64,000 nt of DNA, taken from contig JAEXDQ010000020.1 of NCBI GenBank assembly GCA_023401595.1, positions 79,134 through 143,133 on the forward strand. The letters are read 5' to 3'. The translations under genes and the position numbers were made by a program. The notes below the pieces were generated by a model. It was not told the DNA's origin. It ran no database searches and saw only the letters and a list, made by a program, of their open reading frames with translations. Below, piece by piece: positions 24,557-31,763 of the stretch (positions are counted from its first letter, which is position 1; each line of letters starts with the position of its first letter). Source of the DNA: Spirochaetota bacterium. GTDB lineage: Bacteria; Spirochaetota; Spirochaetia; Sphaerochaetales; Sphaerochaetaceae.

Positions 24557-25576
24557 TCAGGGATACGCCTTCTTGAAAGCAGTCACCCTCGCTGAAGCGT
24601 TCAAATCATATGGACTATGCGCGCCGTCGGCAAGATAACGGTATCCGAGCCCGGCTACCATCGCACCGTTGTCAGTACAGAGCTTCAATGAAGGAAAAGA
24701 GACGGTAATCCCATTGTTCTCCAGATTTTTCAGCTCGCTACGCAACAACGAGTTGGCGGCGACGCCGCCACCGGCGGACAGTCTGGTGAGCCCGGTGTCC
24801 TCCAACGCCAGCCTGACCCTGCGCATCAGCAAGCCCACCGCGCACCGTTGAAAACTGGCGGCGATGTTTTCAGGCGTTTTTTCACTGACGCCATCCCAGA
24901 ATTTGTCGAGCTGATTGATGACCGCGGTCTTCAACCCGCTATAGCTCATGTCGTAGGGATGCTCGCCTTTCTGCAATGCAGGCCCGGGGAAAAGGAACGC
25001 CGTAGGGTTGCCGGTCTTCGACAGCTTGTCGATTACGACGCCTCCGGGGTACCCCAGGCCGTAGTGCTTCGCGACTTTATCGAACGCTTCTCCGATGGCA
25101 TCGTCTATCGTCGTCCCGAGGACGTCGATTTCGTCATACCCGTTCACCTTGCAGATTACAGTATGTCCGCCGGAAACCAATACCCCGAGATACGGATACT
25201 CAAGCGGATGTTCAATTTGGGAGGCATACAGATGAGCCCTGATATGATCGATTCCGATAAACGGAATGTCCCGCGTCGCGGCCAACGCCTTGGCGAAATT
25301 CAAGCCGACCAACAGACTGCCAAGGAGCCCCGGCCTGCTGGTGACGGCTATCGCGTCTATATCCGATAAAGTCATATGGGCCTGGCCGATCGCGGCCGAA
25401 ACCACCTGGGAAATCCATTCGGTATGGAGCCGGCTGGCGATTTCCGGTACGACGCCTTCATAGGGCTTGTGAAGCTCGATCTGGGTCGCGATCACATTGC
25501 TCAATATATCATGTCCATCCCGTACCACAGCGGCGGAACATTCATCACAGGAAGTCTCAATACCAAGTACGACCAT
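24557..25576 (-). CDS. tsaD: tRNA N6-adenosine threonylcarbamoyltransferase
   Basis: Transfers the threonylcarbamoyl group to A37 of ANN-reading tRNAs (t6A), with TsaB and TsaE. 339 residues. VVLGIETSCDECSAAVV opens the ASKHA fold; the metal ligands are in HIRAHLYAS, and VSGGHT, GGVVIDKLSKTGN and AGGGVAANSLLR are family motifs. The start is set at ATG 25576 with AGG 8 nt upstream; a GTG at 25582 is possible. It follows a small unknown gene by 11 nt. Confidence 0.95.
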   Translation of the reverse strand: MVVLGIETSCDECSAAVVRDGHDILSNVIATQIELHKPYEGVVPEIASRLHTEWISQVVSAAIGQAHMTLSDIDAIAVTSRPGLLGSLLVGLNFAKALAATRDIPFIGIDHIRAHLYASQIEHPLEYPYLGVLVSGGHTVICKVNGYDEIDVLGTTIDDAIGEAFDKVAKHYGLGYPGGVVIDKLSKTGNPTAFLFPGPALQKGEHPYDMSYSGLKTAVINQLDKFWDGVSEKTPENIAASFQRCAVGLLMRRVRLALEDTGLTRLSAGGGVAANSLLRSELKNLENNGITVSFPSLKLCTDNGAMVAGLGYRYLADGAHSPYDLNASARVTAFKKAYP

Positions 25577-25587
25577 AGTCACTACCT

Positions 25588-25881
25588 TTAGAAGTTTTCA
25601 AAGGAATCATCTGAAGAAAAATCATCATCCAGCAAAATGGGAAAAAGATCCTCCAAGGAATCGCCATACTCAAGCAATCCCGGAGCGACATCGATGAGAA
25701 ACTGCGCGACTTCAGGAACCCATGCAGGACCGACGATAGGCGTGGCCTTCGGCATACGGGCATTCAGCATGACCATGCATTCCTGAGGAACAGCATTGAA
25801 CTGTATTACGGTTTTTGATCGTTTTTCCAGGGTAGAATCTCCTTGTTCAGTAAAAAAGACGGCGTTAGCATCACCATACAT
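25588..25881 (-). CDS. Small uncharacterised protein upstream of tsaD
   Basis: Not recognised; up to 97 residues. The C-terminus is strikingly acidic (DDDFSSDDSFENF). A central part MPKATPIVGPAWVPEVAQFLIDVAPGLLEYGD may form a small helical domain. The start is unclear. The ATG at 25881 has no SD, but AAGGAG lies 8 nt before an in-frame CTG at 25830, which would give an 80-residue product. Co-directional with tsaD and apt and just 11 nt from tsaD, so probably the first gene of that operon. Confidence 0.55.
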   Translation of the reverse strand: MYGDANAVFFTEQGDSTLEKRSKTVIQFNAVPQECMVMLNARMPKATPIVGPAWVPEVAQFLIDVAPGLLEYGDSLEDLFPILLDDDFSSDDSFENF

Positions 25882-25944
25882 AGGGTATCGTTATGTAGCC
25901 GGTTGGTCAAGTTGCAGTTTCATCAGTAAATTTGCCGGTGACTC

Positions 25945-25973
25945 TTGCAATTCAGTGAAAAATCAGCTAGATT
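25945..25973 (+). promoter_or_regulatory. Promoter for tRNA-Thr
   Basis: TTGCAA (25945-25950), 17-bp spacer, TAGATT (25968-25973). Transcription would start near 25980, inside a perfect 8-bp inverted repeat (25976-25983 with 25988-25995) that abuts the tRNA. Confidence 0.45.
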
Positions 25974-25995
25974 TTGTTCGTTCGATTGAACGAAC

Positions 25996-26067
25996 GCCAA
26001 AGTGGCTCAGCGGTAGAGCAGCTCACTCGTAATGAGCAGGTCCTGGGTTCGATTCCCAGCTTTGGCT
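25996..26067 (+). tRNA. tRNA-Thr (anticodon CGT)
   Basis: Acceptor GCCAAAG pairs with CTTTGGC, discriminator T. Anticodon stem GCTCA/TGAGC closes loop CTCGTAA, anticodon CGT. T-arm CTGGG-TTCGATT-CCCAG. No encoded CCA. A terminator follows 8 nt after. Confidence 0.95.
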
Positions 26068-26075
26068 ATCGGTTG

Positions 26076-26107
26076 AGCGTCCCAGGATTCCCGGGACGCT
26101 TTTTTTA
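26076..26107 (+). terminator. Terminator after tRNA-Thr
   Basis: Eight-base-pair stem AGCGTCCC/GGGACGCT (26076-26083 with 26093-26100) followed by seven T. Confidence 0.8.
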
Positions 26108-26183
26108 CGCCCGTCATCCATACGCTTCCGGCGGCCGAGCGACTACCGACGCCCCCCTTTGTTCCTACGTCTCAAGCCGACTT

Positions 26184-26227
26184 GACAAAAAGAGACGTCC
26201 GACAGCCACGCTGACTATCGGACGTCT
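26184..26227 (-). terminator. Terminator after ppdK
   Basis: Ten-base-pair stem AGACGTCCGA (26193-26202) with its complement (26218-26227), followed on the minus strand by CTTTTTG. Confidence 0.75.
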
Positions 26228-26262
26228 TCCGTTGTCTTGGTTCTGATTGCCGACAGAACCGC

Positions 26263-28968
26263 CTATTTTTTCAAAGCGATCGCAGCCTGAGCCGCGGCCA
26301 ACCGGGCGATAGGCACTCTGAACGGAGAGCAGGAGACGTAATTGAGTCCCACCTTCTGGCAGAACGCGATCGTCTTCGGATCGCCGCCATGCTCGCCGCA
26401 GATGCCGAGCTTGATATCGGAACGGACGGAACGACCGAGCTTCGCGGCCATCTCGACCATCTTGCCAACGCCGTCGACATCGATCGTAGCGAACGGGTCG
26501 TAATCATAGAACAGCTTGTCCGTGTCGTTGACATAGTGCCCAAGGAACGAAGCCGCGTCGTCACGGGAGAAACCACAGGTCATCTGGGTCAAGTCATTCG
26601 TACCGAAGCTGAAGAACTCGGCCTCACGCGCGATTTCGTCAGCGGTGATCGCGGCCCTGGGGACTTCGATCATCGTACCGATCTTATATTCGACGTGCTG
26701 CCCCTGCTCGGCGAAGACGCTGTTGATGGTATCCAACGCGCGCTTCTTGCAGAAATCGAATTCCTTGTAGTTTCCGACCAACGGAATCATGATCTCAGGA
26801 TGTACGGCGATACCATTACGTTTTACGTTGATAGCTGCTTCGATAATGGCTCTGACCTGCATCTGAAGAATTTCCGGATAGACGATGGCCAAGCGGCAAC
26901 CGCGGAATCCAAGCATCGGGTTGAATTCGTGCAGCTGACTGATCTTCTGCGCGATCTCCTCGACAGAAATCCCCAGCTGCAACGCCATTTCATGGCGGCT
27001 GGTGTGGTCGTTCGGCAGGAATTCATGCAACGGCGGATCGAGAAGCCGAATCGTGGCGGGCAATCCGTTCAACGCGACAAAGATCTCTTCGAAATCGCCA
27101 CGCTGCATCGGCAGCAGCTCGGACAAGGCGGCTTCCCTTTCACGAGTATTGTTCGCGAGAATCATTTTCCTGACGCTGATGATACGGTCGCCTCCGAAGA
27201 ACATATGCTCTGTACGGCACAGACCGATACCTTCGGCGCCAAGCATGACGGCCATCCGGGTGTCGGTGGGGGTATCCGCATTGGTTCTGACGCCCATGGT
27301 CTTCAGCTCGTTGACGTAGCTCATGAACGTCTTGTAGTTCTGGAACAGCGATGATTCGTTTTCAGACATATGCCCGTTGAGTACCTGGACGATTTCTGAA
27401 GGCTTCACAGGAATCTTCGTCGCATAGACCGCGCCGGTGAATCCATCGATGGACATATAGTCGCCTTCACAAATCTTCGTCCCGTTCACTTCGAGATACT
27501 TCTTGGCCTCATTGACTACGATATCCCCGGCGCCGGAGACGCAAGGACAGCCCATACCTCTCGCGACTACGGCGGCATGGCTTGTCATTCCGCCCCGACA
27601 GGTGACGACGCCTCGGGAAACAGCCATACCCCCGATGTCCTCGGGACTGGTTTCGGTCCGTACCAAGATGACGTCCTTTCCCTCTGCGGCCATTTCCTCG
27701 GCTTTCAACGCCGTGAAATAGACTTGTCCGCAAGCGCCGCCGGGACTGGCGTTCAGACCGTGGGTGACCTCTTTCAGGTTCTGATCGCGAATGACCTTCA
27801 GATCAAGGATCGGGGCGAAAAGCTTGCCGAACTCACTGGCGGGAACACGGCTGACGGCGGTCTCCTTGTCGATCAGGCCTTCCTCCACCATCTCGACCTG
27901 GCTTCTCAGCCAGCTGAAGATCGTCCTCTTGCCATTCCTGGTCTGCAGCATGTACAGCTTGCCTTCCTGGATGGTGAACTCGATATCCTGCATATCGTGA
28001 TAGTGTTGTTCGAGGCGTTCGCGGATGCCGACGAGCTGGTCATACACCTCCGGGTTCACGTTTTTCAGCGTATCGATGGTCTGGGGAGTACGGATACCCG
28101 CTACGACATCCTCACCCTGCGCGTTCATCAGATATTCGCCATAGAATCGGTTCTCACCGGTAGATGGGTCGCGGGTGAAGGCGACGCCGGTACCGCTGGT
28201 CTGCCCCATGTTACCGAAAACCATGCACTGAACGTTTACAGCCGTACCCAGAAGGCCACGGATGTCGTTCATCTGCCGATATTTGATCGCACGGTCGTTG
28301 TTCCAGGACCGGAACACCGCGTCGATCGCCTTGAACAGCTGGTCCAACGGATCCACGGGGAAGTCCTCATGGGTGAATCTGCGGTAGATCCGGGAATACC
28401 GGGCAATGACTTCCTTGAGGTCTTCGACGTCAAGCTCCGTGTCGAACACCTTGTTCTTTTCGTCCTTCACATCCTGCAAAGCGCTTTCAAACTCATGGTG
28501 AGGGACGTTCATCACGACATCGCCGAACATCTGCATGAAACGGCGATAGCTGTCCCAGGCGAAACGTTCGTTGCCGGTCTTCTTGATCAGTCCAGCGACG
28601 GAATCAGGATTCAACCCAAGGTTCAGGACCGTATCCATCATGCCGGGCATGGATTGAGCGGCACCGGACCGAACGGAAACAAGCAAAGGATTTTTCGCGT
28701 CACCAAGCTTAGCGCCCATTACTTTTTCAAGCTTCGCCAAATTTGTAAGGACTTCGTCGCGAAGCCCCTCCGGGTACGACCCGGCGTTTGCGCTGAAATA
28801 TGCGCAGGCCTCGGTACTGATCGTGAAGCCAGGAGGAACCGGCAGACCGATCGAGGTCATATCCGCGAGATTCGCCCCTTTTCCACCGAGCAAATCTTTC
28901 ATCTTCGCTGTTCCTTCAGCTTTCCCATCTCCAAAGAAGTAGACATACTTCATTGATTTTGCAGGCAT
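26263..28968 (-). CDS. ppdK: Pyruvate, phosphate dikinase
   Basis: Interconverts pyruvate + ATP + Pi with phosphoenolpyruvate + AMP + PPi, used in glycolysis or gluconeogenesis in many anaerobes. 901 residues, usual for PPDK. N-terminal nucleotide-binding domain opens with KDLLGGKGANLADM; the phosphohistidine swivel domain carries GGMTSHAAVVARGMGCPCV (His is phosphorylated); the C-terminal PEP-binding barrel shows GLCRTEHMFF, FGTNDLTQM and the catalytic Cys in LGICGEHGGDP. ATG at 28968 has GGAGG 7 nt upstream. Monocistronic between its own promoter and terminator. Confidence 0.97.
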   Translation of the reverse strand: MPAKSMKYVYFFGDGKAEGTAKMKDLLGGKGANLADMTSIGLPVPPGFTISTEACAYFSANAGSYPEGLRDEVLTNLAKLEKVMGAKLGDAKNPLLVSVRSGAAQSMPGMMDTVLNLGLNPDSVAGLIKKTGNERFAWDSYRRFMQMFGDVVMNVPHHEFESALQDVKDEKNKVFDTELDVEDLKEVIARYSRIYRRFTHEDFPVDPLDQLFKAIDAVFRSWNNDRAIKYRQMNDIRGLLGTAVNVQCMVFGNMGQTSGTGVAFTRDPSTGENRFYGEYLMNAQGEDVVAGIRTPQTIDTLKNVNPEVYDQLVGIRERLEQHYHDMQDIEFTIQEGKLYMLQTRNGKRTIFSWLRSQVEMVEEGLIDKETAVSRVPASEFGKLFAPILDLKVIRDQNLKEVTHGLNASPGGACGQVYFTALKAEEMAAEGKDVILVRTETSPEDIGGMAVSRGVVTCRGGMTSHAAVVARGMGCPCVSGAGDIVVNEAKKYLEVNGTKICEGDYMSIDGFTGAVYATKIPVKPSEIVQVLNGHMSENESSLFQNYKTFMSYVNELKTMGVRTNADTPTDTRMAVMLGAEGIGLCRTEHMFFGGDRIISVRKMILANNTREREAALSELLPMQRGDFEEIFVALNGLPATIRLLDPPLHEFLPNDHTSRHEMALQLGISVEEIAQKISQLHEFNPMLGFRGCRLAIVYPEILQMQVRAIIEAAINVKRNGIAVHPEIMIPLVGNYKEFDFCKKRALDTINSVFAEQGQHVEYKIGTMIEVPRAAITADEIAREAEFFSFGTNDLTQMTCGFSRDDAASFLGHYVNDTDKLFYDYDPFATIDVDGVGKMVEMAAKLGRSVRSDIKLGICGEHGGDPKTIAFCQKVGLNYVSCSPFRVPIARLAAAQAAIALKK

Positions 28969-29013
28969 TTAGCATCCTCCGAATTATGGTTCTTGTGTGT
29001 CGCTTACCGAAGC

Positions 29014-29042
29014 AATGTAGACAAAAAAATTCCAGCTGTCAA
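29014..29042 (-). promoter_or_regulatory. Promoter for ppdK
   Basis: Perfect TTGACA (29037-29042), 17-bp spacer, TACATT (29014-29019) on the minus strand. Leader about 40 nt. Confidence 0.6.
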
Positions 29043-29099
29043 TGTTAAAAAATACTCGCAGGACAATATTTCCGAAACTTTGACGTAATTCACAACTTT

Positions 29100-29395
29100 T
29101 TATTCAACCAATATTTATCGAATAGCATTTTTGAAACATTGTTTCAGTTGAATCGTAAAGTAAGGAGCCCTGCGGCGTCGCCTGGCAAGCGGCCCGCCGG
29201 CCGTTAGCGAAAGCCCGGCCCTCCATCGAAACAGCCGTTCCGCAAGAACCAGAAACCCGTACCGTCAGAGGGGAGGAACCGCCCGGCCTCCCGCAAAAAG
29301 CGCCGCGGCTACAACCGTGGCGCAACGGACGACGCCGCCTCGCCTCCCCGTTCCGACATCCGGGGCATCGGTATCGACAAGAACTGCCACGGACA
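29100..29395. other. Gene-free stretch between ppdK and the sigma gene
   Basis: About 300 bp with no gene that I can support. The first part (to about 29160) is AT-rich; the rest is markedly GC-rich and full of short inverted repeats, for example GCGCCGCGG with CCGTGGCGC around 29298-29325. Open frames here have very arginine-rich, low-complexity products with no SD. No match to SRP RNA, tmRNA or RNase P signatures was recognised. Confidence 0.4.
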
Positions 29396-29396
29396 G

Positions 29397-29438
29397 AAAA
29401 AAACGCCATGCGGACGGATTCCCGTCGCACGGCGTTTT
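29397..29438 (-). terminator. Terminator after the sigma factor gene
   Basis: Long stem whose outer eight pairs are AAAACGCC/GGCGTTTT (29431-29438 with 29401-29408), with further GC pairing inside; followed on the minus strand by more T. Confidence 0.75.
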
Positions 29439-29462
29439 GACTTCTATGAGGTTTGCGCCCAA

Positions 29463-30341
29463 TCAGGCAGTATAGCTTTCCAGCAATTTGGAACGGGAAG
29501 GATGCTTCATCCGCTCGATCGCCTTCTTCTCAATCTGTCTGATACGTTCCTTCGTAAGGTTGTACAGTTCCCCGATCTCCTTGAGGGACATCGGATTCTG
29601 TCCATTCAAACCATACCGAAGCTCTATGATATCCCGTTCCTTGTCGCTCAACGTGGCGAGAACCTGGTTGATATCCTCCTTCAGTGAGAGATCCATCAAC
29701 GCCTCGTCGGGGCCTTGGGCTCCGTCCTCGATGAAATCGCCGACGTTGCTGTTGCCGCTGTCGCTATAGACCGGAGCGTCAAGACTGACCATCTCCTTGC
29801 TTATCGCGATCAAATCCGCCACATGCGAAGGATCAAGCTGCGTCAAAGCCCCTATCTCCTCCATGGTCGGCTCCTCGCCGTTTTCATGCATCAGCTCCTT
29901 CTGGGCCTTTTGTATCTGCATCAGTTCGTTCGCCCTGTTCAGCGGAAGACGGACGGTACGGCTCTTCTCACAGATAGCCTTGAGGATAGCCTGTCGAATC
30001 CACCATACCGCATATGAAATAAAATGGTACCCTTTATCGGGATCGAACTTCTCAAGGGCGTTCATAAGCCCGATATTGCCTTCGTTGATCAAATCCAGCA
30101 GAGGCAGCCCCTGGTTCTGATATTTCTTCGCGATATTCACAACGAAGCGGAGGTTCGCTTCGACCATTCGGGTACGGGCGAATTCATTTCCCTTGACCGC
30201 GAGCTTCGCAAGCCGGTACTCCTCTTCGCGCGTCAGCATCGGTATTCTATTGATTTCCTTCAAATACATGGAAAGGATATTGGCGTCTTCGTAAAAATCG
30301 TTTTCTCCGGCATTGTTCAGCATCGTCTGTTGTTTGGACAT
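29463..30341 (-). CDS. RNA polymerase sigma factor, sigma-70 family (RpoD/RpoS-like, short)
   Basis: Directs RNA polymerase to promoters. 292 residues. Region 1.2 DANILSMYLKEINRIPMLTREEE starts near the N-terminus, so region 1.1 is absent; region 2 has NLRFVVNIAKKYQNQGLPLLDLINEGNIGLM and the DNA-melting YAVWWIRQAI; region 3 ENGEEPTMEEIGA; region 4.2 SLKEIGELYNLTKERIRQIEKKAIERMKHP. The short form suits a group 2 (alternative) factor, but a primary role cannot be excluded. AAGGAGG lies before the ATG, and a sigma-54 type promoter is placed just upstream. Followed by a strong terminator. Confidence 0.9.
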   Translation of the reverse strand: MSKQQTMLNNAGENDFYEDANILSMYLKEINRIPMLTREEEYRLAKLAVKGNEFARTRMVEANLRFVVNIAKKYQNQGLPLLDLINEGNIGLMNALEKFDPDKGYHFISYAVWWIRQAILKAICEKSRTVRLPLNRANELMQIQKAQKELMHENGEEPTMEEIGALTQLDPSHVADLIAISKEMVSLDAPVYSDSGNSNVGDFIEDGAQGPDEALMDLSLKEDINQVLATLSDKERDIIELRYGLNGQNPMSLKEIGELYNLTKERIRQIEKKAIERMKHPSRSKLLESYTA

Positions 30342-30372
30342 TGTGTTATCCTCCTTGGGACACCATCAATAC

Positions 30373-30391
30373 AAGCAATATCTATGCCAAA
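30373..30391 (-). promoter_or_regulatory. Candidate sigma-54 (-24/-12) promoter of the sigma factor gene
   Basis: Minus strand TTTGGCATAGATATTGCTT. The invariant GG and GC are exactly 10 nt apart, and the elements TTGGCA and TTGCT match the RpoN consensus (TTGGCACG-N4-TTGCW). Transcription would start near 30362, about 20 nt before the ATG, leaving just room for the AAGGAGG. No convincing sigma-70 promoter is seen here. Confidence 0.65.
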
Positions 30392-30454
30392 CTATACAAA
30401 CACATCTTTTTGTTTGGTACACATTTCTTTTACATATATCCAATTATGTCATAT

Positions 30455-30485
30455 AAAAAAAGACTACAGATAAACCGTAGTCTTT
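30455..30485 (-). terminator. Terminator after the 30559 gene
   Basis: Nine-base-pair stem AAAGACTAC/GTAGTCTTT (30459-30467 with 30477-30485), followed on the minus strand by T-rich DNA. It insulates the sigma promoter from the gene upstream. Confidence 0.7.
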
Positions 30486-30523
30486 CATCGTGCAATTATG
30501 CAACCTTATTTCCAGCATTTTTC

Positions 30524-30538
30524 GAGTCAATTTGACTC
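30524..30538. promoter_or_regulatory. Palindrome 1, possible upstream activator site
   Basis: Perfect 7+1+7 palindrome GAGTCAATTTGACTC, centred about 169 bp upstream of the predicted start of the sigma-54 transcript. Confidence 0.45.
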
Positions 30539-30558
30539 AGCTGTCTGAAACGGACCGA

Positions 30559-31089
30559 TTATCGGGTCAAATTGACTCTTTTCAACAGATTCAGCGGGGA
30601 AACGCCGCATACGGCGGGTCGTTGTGTCCCATCGAACGAAGCATGCAGGGCGACGGCGTCGAGTTCCTCCAAATCGAGTTCCCAAGGAAAGTCGATTTCA
30701 ATCGTGCGGTACCAGGCACATCTGTCATCGGGTACAAACGGGAACATAGATTCTTTGAGGGCGTCCTGCAGCTCTTCCCACTTCATCCGAATCGTGTCAT
30801 GAACCATGTCTCCTTCAGCCAGACTGACGCACAACCGTTTCTTCCCCAACACATATATCGCGAACTGTATATCGTGGAACTTCTTCCATTCACAATCGCC
30901 GTCTTGTGCAAAATCTTCTCCTCTAACAAGAAAGGCGTCATTCCAGCATCGTATCGCCTGCTCGACGTCACCAAGCCTGGAAAATGTATTACCGAGCCGA
31001 TAAAACCATTTTCCAAGATCGGTGAGCGAGGCTCCCGGACACATTGCCTGTTGCTCCGAATATACCGCGAGCGCTTTGTCTGTGGTCAT
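30559..31089 (-). CDS. Uncharacterised protein with a TPR-like N-terminal half
   Basis: Not recognised. 176 residues, soluble. The part LGKWFYRLGNTFSRLGDVEQAIRCWNDAFLVRGED resembles a tetratricopeptide repeat (W/L-G-Y-A-F-A-P pattern); the rest contains many Trp and acidic residues (for example WYRTIEIDFPWELDLEELD). ATG at 31089 is chosen for AGGAG 8 nt upstream, after a TTG. It has its own promoter and terminator and lies just upstream of the sigma gene on the same strand. Whether it acts with the sigma factor is unknown. Confidence 0.65.
   Translation of the reverse strand: MTTDKALAVYSEQQAMCPGASLTDLGKWFYRLGNTFSRLGDVEQAIRCWNDAFLVRGEDFAQDGDCEWKKFHDIQFAIYVLGKKRLCVSLAEGDMVHDTIRMKWEELQDALKESMFPFVPDDRCAWYRTIEIDFPWELDLEELDAVALHASFDGTQRPAVCGVSPLNLLKRVNLTR
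30564..30578. promoter_or_regulatory. Palindrome 2, possible upstream activator site
   Basis: GGGTCAAATTGACTC, the same palindrome with one mismatch, centred 40 bp (about four helical turns) from palindrome 1 and lying over the last codons of the 30559 gene. Paired, phased sites of this kind are typical for NtrC-class activators. Confidence 0.45.
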
Positions 31090-31130
31090 CAATCACACTC
31101 CTGGACGACCGCTCTCGTCATCACGACTGT

Positions 31131-31159
31131 AATATACGTATTGGAAACAGATATGACAA
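31131..31159 (-). promoter_or_regulatory. Promoter for the 30559 gene
   Basis: TTGTCA (31154-31159), 17-bp spacer, TATATT (31131-31136) on the minus strand. Confidence 0.55.
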
Positions 31160-31166
31160 ATGTTTT

Positions 31167-31193
31167 TTGCAATTTTTTCACATGGTGTATAAA
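31167..31193 (+). promoter_or_regulatory. Possible groES promoter
   Basis: TTGCAA (31167-31172) and TATAAA (31188-31193) with a short 15-bp spacer. This would give a leader of about 155 nt. No CIRCE element (TTAGCACTC-N9-GAGTGCTAA) is visible. Confidence 0.3.
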
Positions 31194-31354
31194 TATTGCG
31201 CAGTACGATTGCCTTCGCAACCTATTTCAACAATTTTAGCTTGCCAACAAATGTGTATTTTACTATATTACACCAGGAACCGAGGAAAACTGACCTAGCG
31301 GACCTTGGCGGCGTTTTCTGCTTGAAACAATTATATTATATAAGGAGTATGGAT

Positions 31355-31621
31355 ATGAAAATCAGACCTTTGGCAGACAGAGTACTGGTAAAGATGGAAG
31401 AGGTCCAGGAAAAGACCGCAAGCGGTATCTTCATTCCTCAGACCGCTCAGGAAAAGACCCAGATCGCAACCGTCGTCGCGGTAGGCGACGATACCGAAGC
31501 GATCAAAGTCAAGGTCGGCGACAAAGTGATGCATGACAAATATGCCGGAACCAGTGTCAAGGCCGACGGTGAAGAGTACCTTATTCTCGCCATGGGCGAT
31601 ATTCTCGCGGTAATCGAATAA
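31355..31621 (+). CDS. groES: Co-chaperonin GroES
   Basis: Ten-kilodalton lid of the GroEL chaperonin, 88 residues. MKIRPLADRVLVKMEE, the mobile loop KTASGIFIPQTAQEKTQ and VGDKVMHDKYAGTSVKADGEEYLILAMGDILAVIE are all standard. ATG at 31355 is 7 nt from AAGGAG; the ATG two codons earlier is too close to it. There is no groEL beside it; in Treponema pallidum too, groES is separate from groEL. A terminator follows. Confidence 0.97.
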   Translation: MKIRPLADRVLVKMEEVQEKTASGIFIPQTAQEKTQIATVVAVGDDTEAIKVKVGDKVMHDKYAGTSVKADGEEYLILAMGDILAVIE

Positions 31622-31646
31622 GCTGGAATACACCCGATACAGGTAG

Positions 31647-31688
31647 AAGGCCGTCCTGCCGCGATACACGCCGGAGGGACGGCCTTTT
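31647..31688 (+). terminator. Terminator after groES
   Basis: Ten-base-pair stem AAGGCCGTCC (31647-31656) with 31677-31686, ending in TTTT. The stem can also stop transcripts from the convergent dinG gene. Confidence 0.7.
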
Positions 31689-31763
31689 CATATCCCGCCA
31701 TCACCCGCCCCACAGATATTTCCATAGTCCCGGCACGACGGGACGGATATGGAGGAAATCGAA

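Noticed and set aside
27577..28956. 459-codon plus-strand frame opposite ppdK
   Set aside because: Antisense shadow of ppdK; the product has no family features and no ribosome-binding site.
29104..29430. 108-codon minus-strand frame between ppdK and the sigma gene
   Set aside because: Arginine/glycine/cysteine-rich low-complexity product, no SD, runs into the sigma-gene terminator.
31316..31334. Sigma-54-like TTGGCGGCGTTTTCTGC upstream of groES
   Set aside because: The GG-GC distance is 11 instead of 10 nt and the -12 TTGC is missing, so it fails the strict RpoN geometry.
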